From NCBI GenBank assembly GCA_944387035.1, contig CALXDJ010000011.1:1-64000 (forward strand): a DNA stretch of 64,000 nt, read 5' to 3'. This document shows positions 26,344 through 34,588 of the stretch, piece after piece (within the stretch, counting starts at the first letter, position 1; each line of letters begins with the position of its first letter). The notes beneath the pieces are model-generated. The model saw only the letters and a program-made list of their open reading frames with translations, was not told the DNA's origin and did no database searches. This DNA is from an uncultured Oscillospiraceae bacterium. GTDB lineage: Bacteria; Bacillota; Clostridia; Oscillospirales; Oscillospiraceae. The position numbers and the translations under genes are program-made.

Positions 26344-29300
26344 TTAGGGGCCAGTACCGGTACCGTCACAGCGCCAGCCGTCGTCGGTCCGATACATGGG
26401 GCCCATCTGCCAGTTCATAAAGGCTCCCTCCGGGGCCTCTCCGTAGGTCCCGTCGTAGCCACCGGTGTTGCCGGCCATGTTCCAGCCGAGGGACACTTCG
26501 TTTTCCGGCACAAAGATGCGGACATAGGAGAAGTAGAAATGCTCCGTTTCCAACATAAAGGGCTGATACCAGCTGTCCATGGCATTTTCTTCCAAGGAGA
26601 CCACGTTGCGCACATAGCTCAGGGCGTATTTGCTTCCCGGCGTCACCTGAAGATTGACCGCCTGTATCGCGTCCACCCAGGCCTGCGCAATGGCCAGATG
26701 GTCCTGCCCGGTGTCCGGGATGACCACATCTCCCTGGAGGGCGGCCAGTTCCACCTCGTCGTACCAGAACCGCAGGTGCTGGAAGATGCTGCCGGAGAAG
26801 AATACATCCTGACCGGTGCTCTCCGCCTGGAGCCAGTAGGTTTCGCCGCTGTCGGTGCAGCAGACCAGATCGCTGTCGGTCCAGACCTGGATGGCATACC
26901 GGCCGTCCGGAGAAGATAGAGTCAGGGATGCCTCCGGCTCCGGGGAGGGCGGCATACCGCCCACTGCCCGGGACCAAGTAAACAGGTTAGGAGATGTGAA
27001 GTTGTGGGCGGTATAATCGGCGTTGTAGGCTCCGCTGGGGGTGGTCACATACCGTCCGCCGCCCACGCCATCGGTGCGGGTGAGTTCCATCACCAGCGTA
27101 TCGTTGCTGCGGATGGCATCCATCAGCGCCCCCGCCTGGACGTCGGCGGTGAGCGGAGCGTCCCGCTGTTCATCGAACCAAGCTCGAACGGCCGCCGCCG
27201 CGCTCTGGGCGCCATCCACGGGCGTCACCTGGTAAATCACGGAAGTTCCGTTCCCTCTGATGTACTGCACGTAGGGACTGTCCCGATACACGCGGAGGCT
27301 GCAGCGGGTGTCCGGAACGGAAAGGGAAAGGAAGTAATCCCCGTCCTCCTCCGAGGCCCAAGGATCCGTAGCAATTGGCCAGGTCCAGTGGGTATCCACC
27401 CAGCTGTACCCATCGCCGGTCAGGGTGTCGAATAGCGTTTGGACCGACAGGGCGGAGGTGGATACGGACAGAGCATCTGTCCGCCAGATGCCGCCGGAGT
27501 TGTAATCCAGCGTCGCTTCCAGCCGCCCGGCGTCGTTATGCAGCAGAACGCTCAGGTCTTCCGCCGCCTGGTCATTGCCGCTGTACGGGGCGGAGGAGTA
27601 GACCGCACTGAGTGCAAAGCTCTCGGACGTGGCGTTGAGATGGCCGCCCTGGAAGGAGTGGGCATACCGTAAGCAAACCTCCATGGGGTCCAGGGACCAG
27701 TCTGCTTGCCCGGTGTCCGCCTGGGCCTGGAGTTCAGCGTAGTACTCCGCCATGGGCAAGTCGGTGTCGGGCCGGACTACCTGCCGCTGGGGAAACTCAC
27801 CCGCAAACCAGATTTGCTCCACGCACCAGATGCCGCCCTCGCCCTGCGTCACCGGGCGGGAGAGAATGAAGGTCCAGGTGATCTCCCGGTCACCGTTGAC
27901 GGCGTAATAGGGGTAGTAGGTGGCGGTGATGTGGTCGCCCTGGAACTGGAAGGGCTGGCTGCGCAGGGCCTGGACATCCTTCTCCGTAAAGGGCTCTACG
28001 CCATTCACGGCCAGCACGGCTGTCTCCGCCCACTCCAGCAATCCCTCCTGAACAGCAAGATAGTCCTCGCTGTTTTCCGGGGAGAAGTTGACATCCGTTG
28101 GGCAGTGGACGGCGTAATAGTACCCATCCACATCCCGGGCAAAGCAGGATACACCGCTGGTGTCTATGGCGCACAGATGATTCTCAAACTCCGCCTGGCT
28201 CCACTGGTCGACCCAGAACAGCCAGCCGCCGTAATCGCTGCCATAGTCCGGGGCGTAATAGTAGGCAAAGCGGAACGTTTCGCCATCCTCCGACGGCTCC
28301 TCCAGGACTACCTGGTCGGCGTATTCCGCGGGGATCTGGGTGAGTGCTTCCCGTACTGCCGCAGTTCGTTCTTCTGCTGTCAGGACGTTGCCGGATTCCT
28401 GCGTAAATTCCACAGACCGGGCAAAGGAGACCGCGTCCTCCTGGGTGAACTGTTTGGCATTGAGGCTCAGCAGGATACCGGTATCGTCTCCGGGCTGAGC
28501 CAGAAATACGTACCAGTAGGCGGCGGAAGTCTCTAACGTGGACAAATCCACTCCACTCGTCTCCAATTCGCCCAGCTCCGCCGCGGTGTAGAGATCATGC
28601 TCCGCATACAGCAGCGCCGCCGGGGCGGCCATGCCCGTCAGGGACTCGGCCTCATCGTAGCCGGTGTGGTTCCAGCCCGGATTTGCACCAGTGATGGTTT
28701 CCCCTTCCCAGGTAAGCCAGGCTGTGGGAAAGCTGCCCGCCATGCCGCCGGCGGCCCACTGGGGCGGCGTGCCGTCTCCATGGTCGGGGTAAGCGTCGGG
28801 CGAGAGCAGATATCCGCCGCCGTATCCTAGAGCTGCGCTGTAATCTTCCAAAGTCAGACCCTTCGGCACGCTCAGGGAGATGCCAAGCTCCGGCAGCTCC
28901 ACGGTGCCGGTACGGTCGGGCTGTGCATCGGTGAAGGTGCAGGCGGCTACAATCGCTACCACGGTAAGGAGTCCCACTGCCGTCACCGCCAGCATGCGAG
29001 GCTGCCGGGCGATCAGCCCGATGCGTTCCCGCAGACCGCTGGGGCCGCTGCGCATGGTGGTAGCAGTCTGCAAAAGTCCGGCAGGGGAGCTGCCCGCAGC
29101 CACTAGATCCACCAGAGTCCGGCCATAGGCCAGACGTTCCGGCTGCCCCAGGCGGCGGATGGCGCCTTCGTCGCAGGAAAGCTCGCAGTCCCGCCGGGAC
29201 AGCGCAGCCGCCCACCACACCAGAGGATCAAACCAATACAGGCATAGGCAGATTCCCCGTACCAGGGACCACCAGGGGTCACCGTGGCGCCGGTGGGTCA

Positions 29301-29946
29301 GTTCGTGGGCCAGAACATGGCGCAGCCGTGCAGGGTCTTCCAGACATGCGGGCGTTATATAAATTCTCTGGCGGAACAATCCCACAAGACAGGGAGAGGG
29401 CACCGCATCGGTGACGTAAAGAGGCACGGGGCATGCGGCACATACCACGGGCTGGGCGGAACGGGCAGCCCGGCGGCGGAAGGCCAGGTTGACGCTCAAA
29501 AACCAAATTGTCATCACCGCTGCGCCGACCAGCCAGAGGGTCCATAACACGGCATGCAGATCATAGATCTGTTCGGCTGGAACCGTTGTATAGTGGGCTT
29601 GCGCAGGCGGCGCTTCTCCCGCGGGATAAAAGTGACGGATGCCAGCGTCGTCATAGTAGATGGAGACCGCCTCATCGTCAGCCGTCCAACCGGTGGCCGG
29701 GGCGGGCGGTGAGGTGGTGATTCCATGAGAGGAGACATAGAGAGTGGTTGCCGTGTCGGTTCCCTGAGGCACAGCGTTGAGCACACTCCATGGTGCAGCT
29801 GGAAGAGAGAGGGGCACCAGCAGCCGGATGGCTACCAGCAGCCACAGAGCATATTGCAGGTGCAGATTGATCCGGCCCCGCAGCAAATAACGCAGCAGGC
29901 CCAGAACCAGAATCAGAATGCTGGAGGTAAACAGGATCTCTTTCAT
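26344..29946 (-). CDS. M56 (BlaR1-type) membrane metallopeptidase with very long extracellular region
   Basis: 1200 residues. The N-terminal part has helices at about 5-22, 33-50 and 132-153, and a cytoplasmic gluzincin site HELTH (His214-His218) with third-ligand candidate in CELSCDE (about 254-260). A fourth helix (about 319-337) is followed by some 860 residues predicted outside the cell. These carry several repeated-looking hydrophobic/aromatic blocks but no penicillin-binding sensor motif (no STYK followed by KTG). Paired with a BlaI repressor by a 4-base ATGA overlap: on a signal, the protease should inactivate BlaI. The signal is unknown, and the ectodomain is far longer than the about 260-residue one of BlaR1. 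Confidence 0.88.
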   Translation of the reverse strand: MKEILFTSSILILVLGLLRYLLRGRINLHLQYALWLLVAIRLLVPLSLPAAPWSVLNAVPQGTDTATTLYVSSHGITTSPPAPATGWTADDEAVSIYYDDAGIRHFYPAGEAPPAQAHYTTVPAEQIYDLHAVLWTLWLVGAAVMTIWFLSVNLAFRRRAARSAQPVVCAACPVPLYVTDAVPSPCLVGLFRQRIYITPACLEDPARLRHVLAHELTHRRHGDPWWSLVRGICLCLYWFDPLVWWAAALSRRDCELSCDEGAIRRLGQPERLAYGRTLVDLVAAGSSPAGLLQTATTMRSGPSGLRERIGLIARQPRMLAVTAVGLLTVVAIVAACTFTDAQPDRTGTVELPELGISLSVPKGLTLEDYSAALGYGGGYLLSPDAYPDHGDGTPPQWAAGGMAGSFPTAWLTWEGETITGANPGWNHTGYDEAESLTGMAAPAALLYAEHDLYTAAELGELETSGVDLSTLETSAAYWYVFLAQPGDDTGILLSLNAKQFTQEDAVSFARSVEFTQESGNVLTAEERTAAVREALTQIPAEYADQVVLEEPSEDGETFRFAYYYAPDYGSDYGGWLFWVDQWSQAEFENHLCAIDTSGVSCFARDVDGYYYAVHCPTDVNFSPENSEDYLAVQEGLLEWAETAVLAVNGVEPFTEKDVQALRSQPFQFQGDHITATYYPYYAVNGDREITWTFILSRPVTQGEGGIWCVEQIWFAGEFPQRQVVRPDTDLPMAEYYAELQAQADTGQADWSLDPMEVCLRYAHSFQGGHLNATSESFALSAVYSSAPYSGNDQAAEDLSVLLHNDAGRLEATLDYNSGGIWRTDALSVSTSALSVQTLFDTLTGDGYSWVDTHWTWPIATDPWASEEDGDYFLSLSVPDTRCSLRVYRDSPYVQYIRGNGTSVIYQVTPVDGAQSAAAAVRAWFDEQRDAPLTADVQAGALMDAIRSNDTLVMELTRTDGVGGGRYVTTPSGAYNADYTAHNFTSPNLFTWSRAVGGMPPSPEPEASLTLSSPDGRYAIQVWTDSDLVCCTDSGETYWLQAESTGQDVFFSGSIFQHLRFWYDEVELAALQGDVVIPDTGQDHLAIAQAWVDAIQAVNLQVTPGSKYALSYVRNVVSLEENAMDSWYQPFMLETEHFYFSYVRIFVPENEVSLGWNMAGNTGGYDGTYGEAPEGAFMNWQMGPMYRTDDGWRCDGTGTGP

Positions 29947-30326
29947 TTTGCTCCCTCCTCCGCTTTGCGTAGAATGGCATACAGCTCTTCAATATCGGCA
30001 TGTGTCAGGGCTTCCCGTTGGGCCAATGTGTTGACCAACAATCCCACGCTGCCGTGATATGCCCGCTGCAGCAAGGACTCTGTTTCTGCGGCGGCGACAG
30101 CATCCCGACTGACCGCTGCCTGAAAGACTTTGGTTCGGCCCTGCTGTTCATAGGTGATGAGGCCTTTTTCTTCCATCCGGCGTACCATGGTGGTTACGGT
30201 GCTTTTGGCCCATCCGGCGGAATGTTCCAACTCCCGGACCAGCTCCATCAAGGTTTTGGGGCCGCTCCATAAGGACTCCATGACCCGCCATTCACTCTGA
30301 GAAAGGGTTACTGCGAAGTGCTCCAT
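29943..30326 (-). CDS. BlaI/MecI/CopY-family repressor
   Basis: 127 residues: N-terminal winged helix (LSQSEWRVMESLWSGPKTLMELVREL, recognition helix WAKSTVTTMVRRMEEKG) and a C-terminal dimerisation part whose linker would be cut by the partner protease. Start at 30326, 7 bases after GGAGGG; longer upstream frames have no ribosome site. It opens the operon with the M56 gene. Two operator-like dyads flank and overlap its consensus promoter, giving autorepression as in bla and mec systems. Confidence 0.93.
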   Translation of the reverse strand: MEHFAVTLSQSEWRVMESLWSGPKTLMELVRELEHSAGWAKSTVTTMVRRMEEKGLITYEQQGRTKVFQAAVSRDAVAAAETESLLQRAYHGSVGLLVNTLAQREALTHADIEELYAILRKAEEGAK

Positions 30327-30343
30327 TGTGCTTCCCTCCCTTC

Positions 30344-30361
30344 GGTCTACTTTTGTAAACC
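30344..30361 (-). promoter_or_regulatory. BlaI operator, downstream dyad
   Basis: Plus strand GGTCTAC-TTTT-GTAAACC, 6 of 7 arm positions symmetric, containing the TAC/GTA core of BlaI/MecI operators; it lies just after the -10 hexamer. Confidence 0.6.
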
Positions 30362-30362
30362 A

Positions 30363-30391
30363 ATTATAGCGAGTAGGACTACAAATGTCAA
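30363..30391 (-). promoter_or_regulatory. Consensus promoter of blaI-M56 operon with second operator in the spacer
   Basis: Minus strand TTGACA (30391-30386), 17-bp spacer, TATAAT (30368-30363): a perfect sigma-A promoter. Plus-strand TACAAATGTC at 30380-30389 is a BlaI-type dyad overlapping the -35, so expression should be high unless repressed. Upstream to 30470 I see nothing recognisable. Confidence 0.85.
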
Positions 30392-30464
30392 CTAAATACC
30401 GGTAACAATATGGAATCAATTTTGAAAGGGGGGGAATGGAGCAATGTGGACTTGTACTGATTAC

Positions 30465-30503
30465 AAAAAAGACGTGGCCGCAAAGTGCACTTTGCAGCCA
30501 CGT
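30465..30503 (-). terminator. Terminator-like palindrome at the outer end of repeat copy A
   Basis: A 32-bp near-perfect palindrome (30472-30503, centre GTGCAC) followed on the minus strand by CTTTTTTG. It caps the distal end of repeat copy A. Confidence 0.7.
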
Positions 30504-30666
30504 GGAATATCCAAGCAGAATACATGATAAAGCTTTCAGATTCGCGCCCAAAACCAAATCGAAGCCCAGCGCAGAGGGTTCGATTTGGAAAGGAGGAGCA
30601 GCGGCGTGAGCGCGCTCTGACTTTTGCAAAAAAAGTCGGAGCAAGCTTTATATCGCTTGCTCCGAC
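30503..30666 (-). repeat. Structured dispersed repeat, copy A
   Basis: Core 30547-30666 (120 bp) aligns without gaps to 31284-31403 with 7 differences; the flank 30503-30546 is related more weakly. Inside are a 10-bp inverted repeat (CCAAATCGAA / TTCGATTTGG) and, at 30635-30666, a 12-bp hairpin followed on the minus strand by seven T, 16 bases after the RHH gene stop, so it also ends that transcript. Five of the seven differences are in the hairpin loop. Open frames across it are not credible genes. Confidence 0.85.
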
Positions 30667-30682
30667 ATGGAACATCAAAACA

Positions 30683-30880
30683 CTATGGATGCCGGTCCGG
30701 ATATGACGCATCTGCTTCATGGACATCCTCCAGGGCCATACGGACTGCGGCGATCACAAAGGCTGAAAAAGTACAATTTTTGCTCTGAATCGCCTTTTCC
30801 ACTTCTTCCACTACGTCGCTTGGGAATCGGATGGTTTTGTTGATCGTAGGTGGCGTGGATGGTATCTGAAATCTGCCCAT
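30683..30880 (-). CDS. Ribbon-helix-helix (CopG/YlcI-like) DNA-binding protein
   Basis: 65 residues. The strand TINKTIRFP is followed by helix SDVVEEVEKAIQSKN and helix CTFSAFVIAAVRMALEDV, the standard RHH layout; such proteins bind as dimers to short palindromes. The ATG at 30880 has GAGGA 7 bases upstream; an in-frame ATG at 30901 has no ribosome site. Two palindromes sharing the half-site GCAATRCA lie directly upstream, between this gene and a divergent mini-gene, so autoregulation is likely. Its stop runs into the terminator of repeat copy A. It could be the antitoxin half of a small module, but no toxin family is recognised. Confidence 0.75.
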   Translation of the reverse strand: MGRFQIPSTPPTINKTIRFPSDVVEEVEKAIQSKNCTFSAFVIAAVRMALEDVHEADASYPDRHP

Positions 30881-30892
30881 AGATTTTTCCTC

Positions 30893-30910
30893 GCAATACA
30901 TCTGTATTGC
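30893..30910. promoter_or_regulatory. Operator-like palindrome 1
   Basis: GCAATACA-TC-TGTATTGC, perfect 8-bp arms, 13 bases upstream of the RHH start codon. Confidence 0.6.
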
Positions 30911-30937
30911 AACTAGTCTATACCACCATTTTCTGAA

Positions 30938-30965
30938 AGTATGCATTGCGTTTGCAATGCATACT
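30938..30965. promoter_or_regulatory. Operator-like palindrome 2
   Basis: Perfect 12-bp arms (30938-30949 and 30954-30965) around GTTT, containing GCAATGCA half-sites related to palindrome 1; 27 bases upstream of the divergent CxxC gene. Confidence 0.65.
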
Positions 30966-30992
30966 TGGTACCATGGAATAGAGGTGATATAA

Positions 30993-31199
30993 ATGGCAGA
31001 ATTCTGTCTGGATTGCTGGAATAAGCTCTCTGGCTCTGAATATAGTCCCCGGTGCTTTCGTTTCTCACAAGAGCTTGATCTCTGTGAGGAGTGCGGAGAA
31101 TGGAAGCCGGTAATCATTCGCTTCAAGAGGCGATACCTTGTGGCAGAATGGTTGCACGAGAGATTTCATTGCTTTTCGGGTAAACAGAAGCGTGAATAA
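30993..31199 (+). CDS. Small zinc-binding-type protein (two CxxC pairs), unknown function
   Basis: 68 residues with Cys5-x2-Cys8 and Cys31-x2-Cys34 (CLDC and CEECGEWKPV), a likely zinc knuckle, then a basic, aromatic C terminus. A GAGGTGAT ribosome site precedes the ATG. I do not recognise a named family, though the style resembles short conserved clostridial proteins. It is divergent from the RHH gene with shared palindromes between, and has its own terminator, so the two probably form one regulated unit. Confidence 0.65.
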   Translation: MAEFCLDCWNKLSGSEYSPRCFRFSQELDLCEECGEWKPVIIRFKRRYLVAEWLHERFHCFSGKQKRE

Positions 31200-31202
31200 A
31201 TC

Positions 31203-31238
31203 AAAATCGACAAGCCGCTAACGGAGCTTGTCGATTTT
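31203..31238 (+). terminator. Terminator of CxxC mini-gene and outer cap of repeat copy B
   Basis: 13-bp stem (31203-31215 with 31226-31238), 10-base loop, T-run on the plus strand and TTTT also on the minus strand, so it may end transcripts from both sides. Confidence 0.8.
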
Positions 31239-31403
31239 TGGAATATCGCAGCAGTATAGATGCCAGCAACTTCCAAGCTTGCACCCAAAACCAAATCGAA
31301 GCCCAGCGCAGAGGGTTCGATTTGGAAAGGAGGAGCAGCGGCGTGAGCGTGCTCTGACTTTTGCAAAAAAAATCGGAGCAAGCGATACAAAGCTTGCTCC
31401 GAC
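31239..31403 (-). repeat. Structured dispersed repeat, copy B
   Basis: Second copy, same orientation as A. Core 31284-31403. The terminator hairpin arms (TCGGAGCAAGC / GCTTGCTCCGA, 31373-31402) match copy A, but the 8-base loop reads GATACAAA instead of TTTATATC, nearly the reverse complement. With eight T on the minus strand it terminates tRNA-Leu. Confidence 0.85.
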
Positions 31404-31404
31404 T

Positions 31405-31490
31405 TGGTGCCGGTGGTGGGACTCGAACCCACACGGTGTCGCCACCAACGGATTTTGAGTCCGTCACGTCTACCATTCCATCACACCGGC
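31405..31490 (-). tRNA. tRNA-Leu (anticodon CAA), CCA encoded
   Basis: Minus strand begins GCCGGTG and ends CACCGGC-A-CCA (7-bp acceptor stem, encoded CCA). The anticodon loop is CTCAAAA (anticodon CAA, reads UUG), a long variable arm (TGGTG-GCGA-CACCG) marks a class II tRNA, and the T loop is GGTTCGAGTCC. Directly followed by the terminator in repeat copy B. Confidence 0.97.
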
Positions 31491-31710
31491 GAGAATTCTT
31501 GTCTATTATACAGGAAGCAAAACAGAAATTCAAGAGAAATTTCTATAACTTCAGGTGCTTTTAAAAAGGAGCATCACAGGGAGGACGAGACCGGAAATGG
31601 AGTGGTGCAAAAATGGCGGGAAAATCGGGAGAGGGGGTACACAAATCAGGGAAAACGTGCTATCATACATAAGTTAAAGTATCTGAAAAGACGGGAAAGG
31701 GGACAACGCG

Positions 31711-33075
31711 ATGAGACGGATATGGCGGACAGTGCTTCTGATCGGACTGCTGACCCTTTTGACTGGGCTGACCGCAGGCTGTAGTTCTGATATTAAGATG
31801 ACATTTGATCCCCAGGAGTTGTACAGTCTTCCCAAGCTTCCGGCGAAGTATACGGAGCTGAACAATCAGATCAACAAGATCCTGGAGGGTGGCGCGGAGT
31901 ATGCCGCACCGGTATCCGGGACCAATATCCAGCCGGTGCAGCTGTGGGATCTGGATGGAGACGGCCGGGAAGAGGCATTGGCTTTTTTCCGCAACGCAGC
32001 GGATGAAAAGCCCCTGAAGATCTGTATTTTTACTGCTACGGGGGATACGTATGAGCTTACCGCGACAATCGAGAGCAGCGGTACCGCGATTTATAGCATC
32101 AGCTATAACGATTTGGACGGGGATGGCCGAACGGAGTTGGTGGTCGGCTGGCGCGTAGGCACGGAGCTGCAGGCACTGACCGTATATGCCCTGCGGCCGG
32201 ACGGGCCCACGGAGCTCCTGCGGACGGATTATGTCAAGTATGGAATTGTGGATCTGGACGAAAACCAGATGGAGGATCTGGTAGTGCTGCGGTCCCTCCC
32301 CGATGGAGAAGGATGCGCGGAGTACTACGTGTGGCAGGATGGGGGACTGGTGTCCCGCTCAATGGCACGGGTGTCCATGACCATGGCTGAACTGAGCCAG
32401 CAGGGTCGGCTGACGCAAGGAACTCTGCGCGGCGGTGAGCCGGCACTGTTCGTTACCGGTGTGGTGGAATCGGCCCAGACCGTGACCGATATTCTGGCCA
32501 TGCGCAATGGGGAACTGACCAACATCGTGCTCTCCGCAGCTACCGGTGTTTCCACGGAGGTGGCCATGTTCCGCTCCCTGTATCCCATGGATATCAACGG
32601 TGACGGCCTGACAGAGGTACCCAAACCGGCATATTTGCCGGCATGGGACAACTCCGAGGATTTGTATCAGCGGATTGATTGGAATAACTATGATATTAAC
32701 GGCAAAGCCCAAACCGTCATGAGCACCTATCATGATATGGAAGATGGTTGGTACTTCCAGCTGCCGGAAGAATGGTTTGACCAGATTTTGGTCAGCCGCA
32801 GCGTTTCGGCGGATGAGGCGGCTGTTACATTCTACATCCGCGGAGGGCATGGGCAATCACCTGTGCCGTTCCTGCGGATTACGGCCATTACCGGAACCAG
32901 CCGGGAGAGCAAGGCCGTGCGTGGCGGACGGTTTGTGCTGGTCCGCAAAGCAGAGACCATTTATTCTGCCGAGCTGTTGGAGGCCAATGATTCCTGGAGC
33001 TACGGCATGACGGAGGACGAAGTTCGGGCCGCGTTTAGCCTGATCGCCACGGAGTGGGCGGAAGGCGAGAATTAA
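31711..33075 (+). CDS. Lipoprotein with FG-GAP/VCBS-like aspartate-rich repeats
   Basis: 454 residues. Signal peptide with lipobox LTAGC (Cys24). At least three calcium-binding-like segments follow the D-x-DGDG-x-x-E pattern (LWDLDGDGREEAL, DLDGDGRTELVV, DINGDGLTEV), typical of beta-propeller FG-GAP repeats. The C terminus has a mixed domain without recognised motifs. It lies 17 bases before a response regulator and heads a lipoprotein-regulator-EcsC-kinase run, so it may act outside the membrane as an accessory or sensor of this two-component system. A TATCAT lies about 50 bases before the ATG without a clear -35. Confidence 0.82.
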   Translation: MRRIWRTVLLIGLLTLLTGLTAGCSSDIKMTFDPQELYSLPKLPAKYTELNNQINKILEGGAEYAAPVSGTNIQPVQLWDLDGDGREEALAFFRNAADEKPLKICIFTATGDTYELTATIESSGTAIYSISYNDLDGDGRTELVVGWRVGTELQALTVYALRPDGPTELLRTDYVKYGIVDLDENQMEDLVVLRSLPDGEGCAEYYVWQDGGLVSRSMARVSMTMAELSQQGRLTQGTLRGGEPALFVTGVVESAQTVTDILAMRNGELTNIVLSAATGVSTEVAMFRSLYPMDINGDGLTEVPKPAYLPAWDNSEDLYQRIDWNNYDINGKAQTVMSTYHDMEDGWYFQLPEEWFDQILVSRSVSADEAAVTFYIRGGHGQSPVPFLRITAITGTSRESKAVRGGRFVLVRKAETIYSAELLEANDSWSYGMTEDEVRAAFSLIATEWAEGEN

Positions 33076-33092
33076 AAGAAAGGATATTTGCC

Positions 33093-33779
33093 ATGAGGAA
33101 GGTTCTGGTTCTGGAAGATGAGTCCAGCATCCGCAGCTTTATTGTCATCAACCTCCGTCGGGCGGGGTATGATGTCATCGAAGCCGAGACCGGTGAAGAG
33201 GCATTGGAGCGCCTGAAGGAAAATCCGAATACCAAAGTGGCGCTGCTGGACATTATGTTGCCGGGAATTGACGGATTTGAGGTTTGCCGCCGGATTCGCG
33301 CAACCAATACGAAGATCGGCATTATCATGCTGACTGCCCGTTCCCAGGAGATGGATAAGGTGACAGGCCTGATGACCGGCGCTGATGACTATGTTACCAA
33401 GCCCTTTTCCCCCGCAGAGCTGACTGCGCGTGTGGATGCCCTGTTCCGCCGGGCCGGTGGTGAAGAGCCTGCCCAGACCGGGGAGATCCGGCAGGATCCC
33501 TTCCTGCTCAATACCCGCAACCGGACGCTGGAGAAAAACGGCCAGCGCATCAAGCTCACCCAGGTGGAGTATTCCATTATGAAGGTGTTCATGGAAAACC
33601 CGGGCAAGGCACTTTCCCGGGAGGAGATTCTGGATATGGTGTGGGGCCGGGATTATTTCGGAGAGCTCAAGATTGTAGATGTGAACATCCGGCGGCTGCG
33701 GTTGAAAATTGAGGACAACGTGCAAAATCCCATGTATATTACCACCGTCTGGGGCTATGGGTATAAATGGGGATTCTAA
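33093..33779 (+). CDS. OmpR/PhoP-family response regulator
   Basis: 228 residues: receiver domain with phosphoacceptor Asp53 (ALLDIMLPGIDGF), conserved Thr in LTAR and Lys in TKPF, then a winged-helix effector domain (about 130-228, ending VWGYGYKW). The first ATG with a ribosome site (AAGAAAGGA) is at 33093; the longer open frame upstream is inside the lipoprotein gene. Cognate kinase is encoded two genes downstream. Overlaps the EcsC gene by 13 bases. Confidence 0.95.
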   Translation: MRKVLVLEDESSIRSFIVINLRRAGYDVIEAETGEEALERLKENPNTKVALLDIMLPGIDGFEVCRRIRATNTKIGIIMLTARSQEMDKVTGLMTGADDYVTKPFSPAELTARVDALFRRAGGEEPAQTGEIRQDPFLLNTRNRTLEKNGQRIKLTQVEYSIMKVFMENPGKALSREEILDMVWGRDYFGELKIVDVNIRRLRLKIEDNVQNPMYITTVWGYGYKWGF

Positions 33780-34582
33780 AACGCACGAGCCCCTGGGAGC
33801 ACTCTTATCAGACCATGTGGCGCCGCGAGCAGAAATTCTTGTCAGATTATCGGACCACGCGCCCGGATATGCTGTGCAGTCTGTTGGAAGAGCGGGTCCC
33901 TTCGGGACTGACCGAAACGCTTCATCAAGCCTTTTTCCGCGCATTTTCCCTGCTGTTTGAAAAAGGCGAGGGCATCGTGCGCTGGGCCGGCCGGCAGCAG
34001 CGGCGGGAGGAGGCGTACCAGGTGCGCCGCTTTGCGGCAGACCTGCGGGAAGACCGTCGGTCCCTGCGGGCCTTTTCCAAGGCTGCAGACAGGGCTGGAC
34101 AGGGCAGCGTGTTGCAGGCTGGTGTACAGGGTGTAGGCTTGGGGCTGCTGGGGATTGGATTGCCGGATATTCCGCTTTTTACTCTGACTTTGTTGAAAAC
34201 CATCCGGGAGACGGCGGTGAGTTTCGGCTTTGCCGGAACAGAAACGGACGAGCAGGTCTGGATTTTGCGCCTGATCGAGGCGTCGCTTTCCAGCGGTACA
34301 GAGTTGGAAGAACGGAATCGGATGTTGAACCAGTTTATACAAGAGGGCGCCTGGCCGGATTCACCGGTACTGGAGCAGCAGATGCGGCAAACGGCGCACA
34401 TGCTTTCCCAGTCCATGCTGTACTGGAAATTTGTTCAGGGGATTCCCCTGGTGGGAGCTGTGGGAGGCGCATGGGATGCGGTTTGCCTGCGGCGTGTCCA
34501 ACGATATGCCGCGATCAAATACAGCCGCCGCTTTTTGATTGATCGAAAACTGGGGCGGCAGGCCGGGGAGAATGCGAGGTGA
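33767..34582 (+). CDS. EcsC-family protein
   Basis: 271 residues matching the EcsC family: glycine-rich segment VQGVGLGLLGIGLPDIPLFT, then FGFAGTE and ERNRMLNQFI, ending in IPLVGAVGGAWDA and YSRRFLIDRK. Bacillus EcsC is encoded with the EcsAB transporter; its biochemical role is unknown. Here the gene is between a response regulator and its kinase, overlapping the first and 6 bases before the second, so it should be made in step with them. Amphipathic or weakly membrane-inserted helices are likely around 117-150. Confidence 0.85.
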   Translation: MGILKRTSPWEHSYQTMWRREQKFLSDYRTTRPDMLCSLLEERVPSGLTETLHQAFFRAFSLLFEKGEGIVRWAGRQQRREEAYQVRRFAADLREDRRSLRAFSKAADRAGQGSVLQAGVQGVGLGLLGIGLPDIPLFTLTLLKTIRETAVSFGFAGTETDEQVWILRLIEASLSSGTELEERNRMLNQFIQEGAWPDSPVLEQQMRQTAHMLSQSMLYWKFVQGIPLVGAVGGAWDAVCLRRVQRYAAIKYSRRFLIDRKLGRQAGENAR

Positions 34583-34588
34583 GGAACC

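Noticed and set aside
30683-31126. 147-residue version of the RHH protein starting at a TTG
   Set aside because: The extra N terminus covers the divergent CxxC gene and both palindromes; the ATG at 30880 has the ribosome site.
30388-31533. Several short open frames across the repeat copies and tRNA-Leu
   Set aside because: More than one frame is open over the same bases, they cross terminators and the tRNA, and similarity between copies is at DNA, not codon, level.
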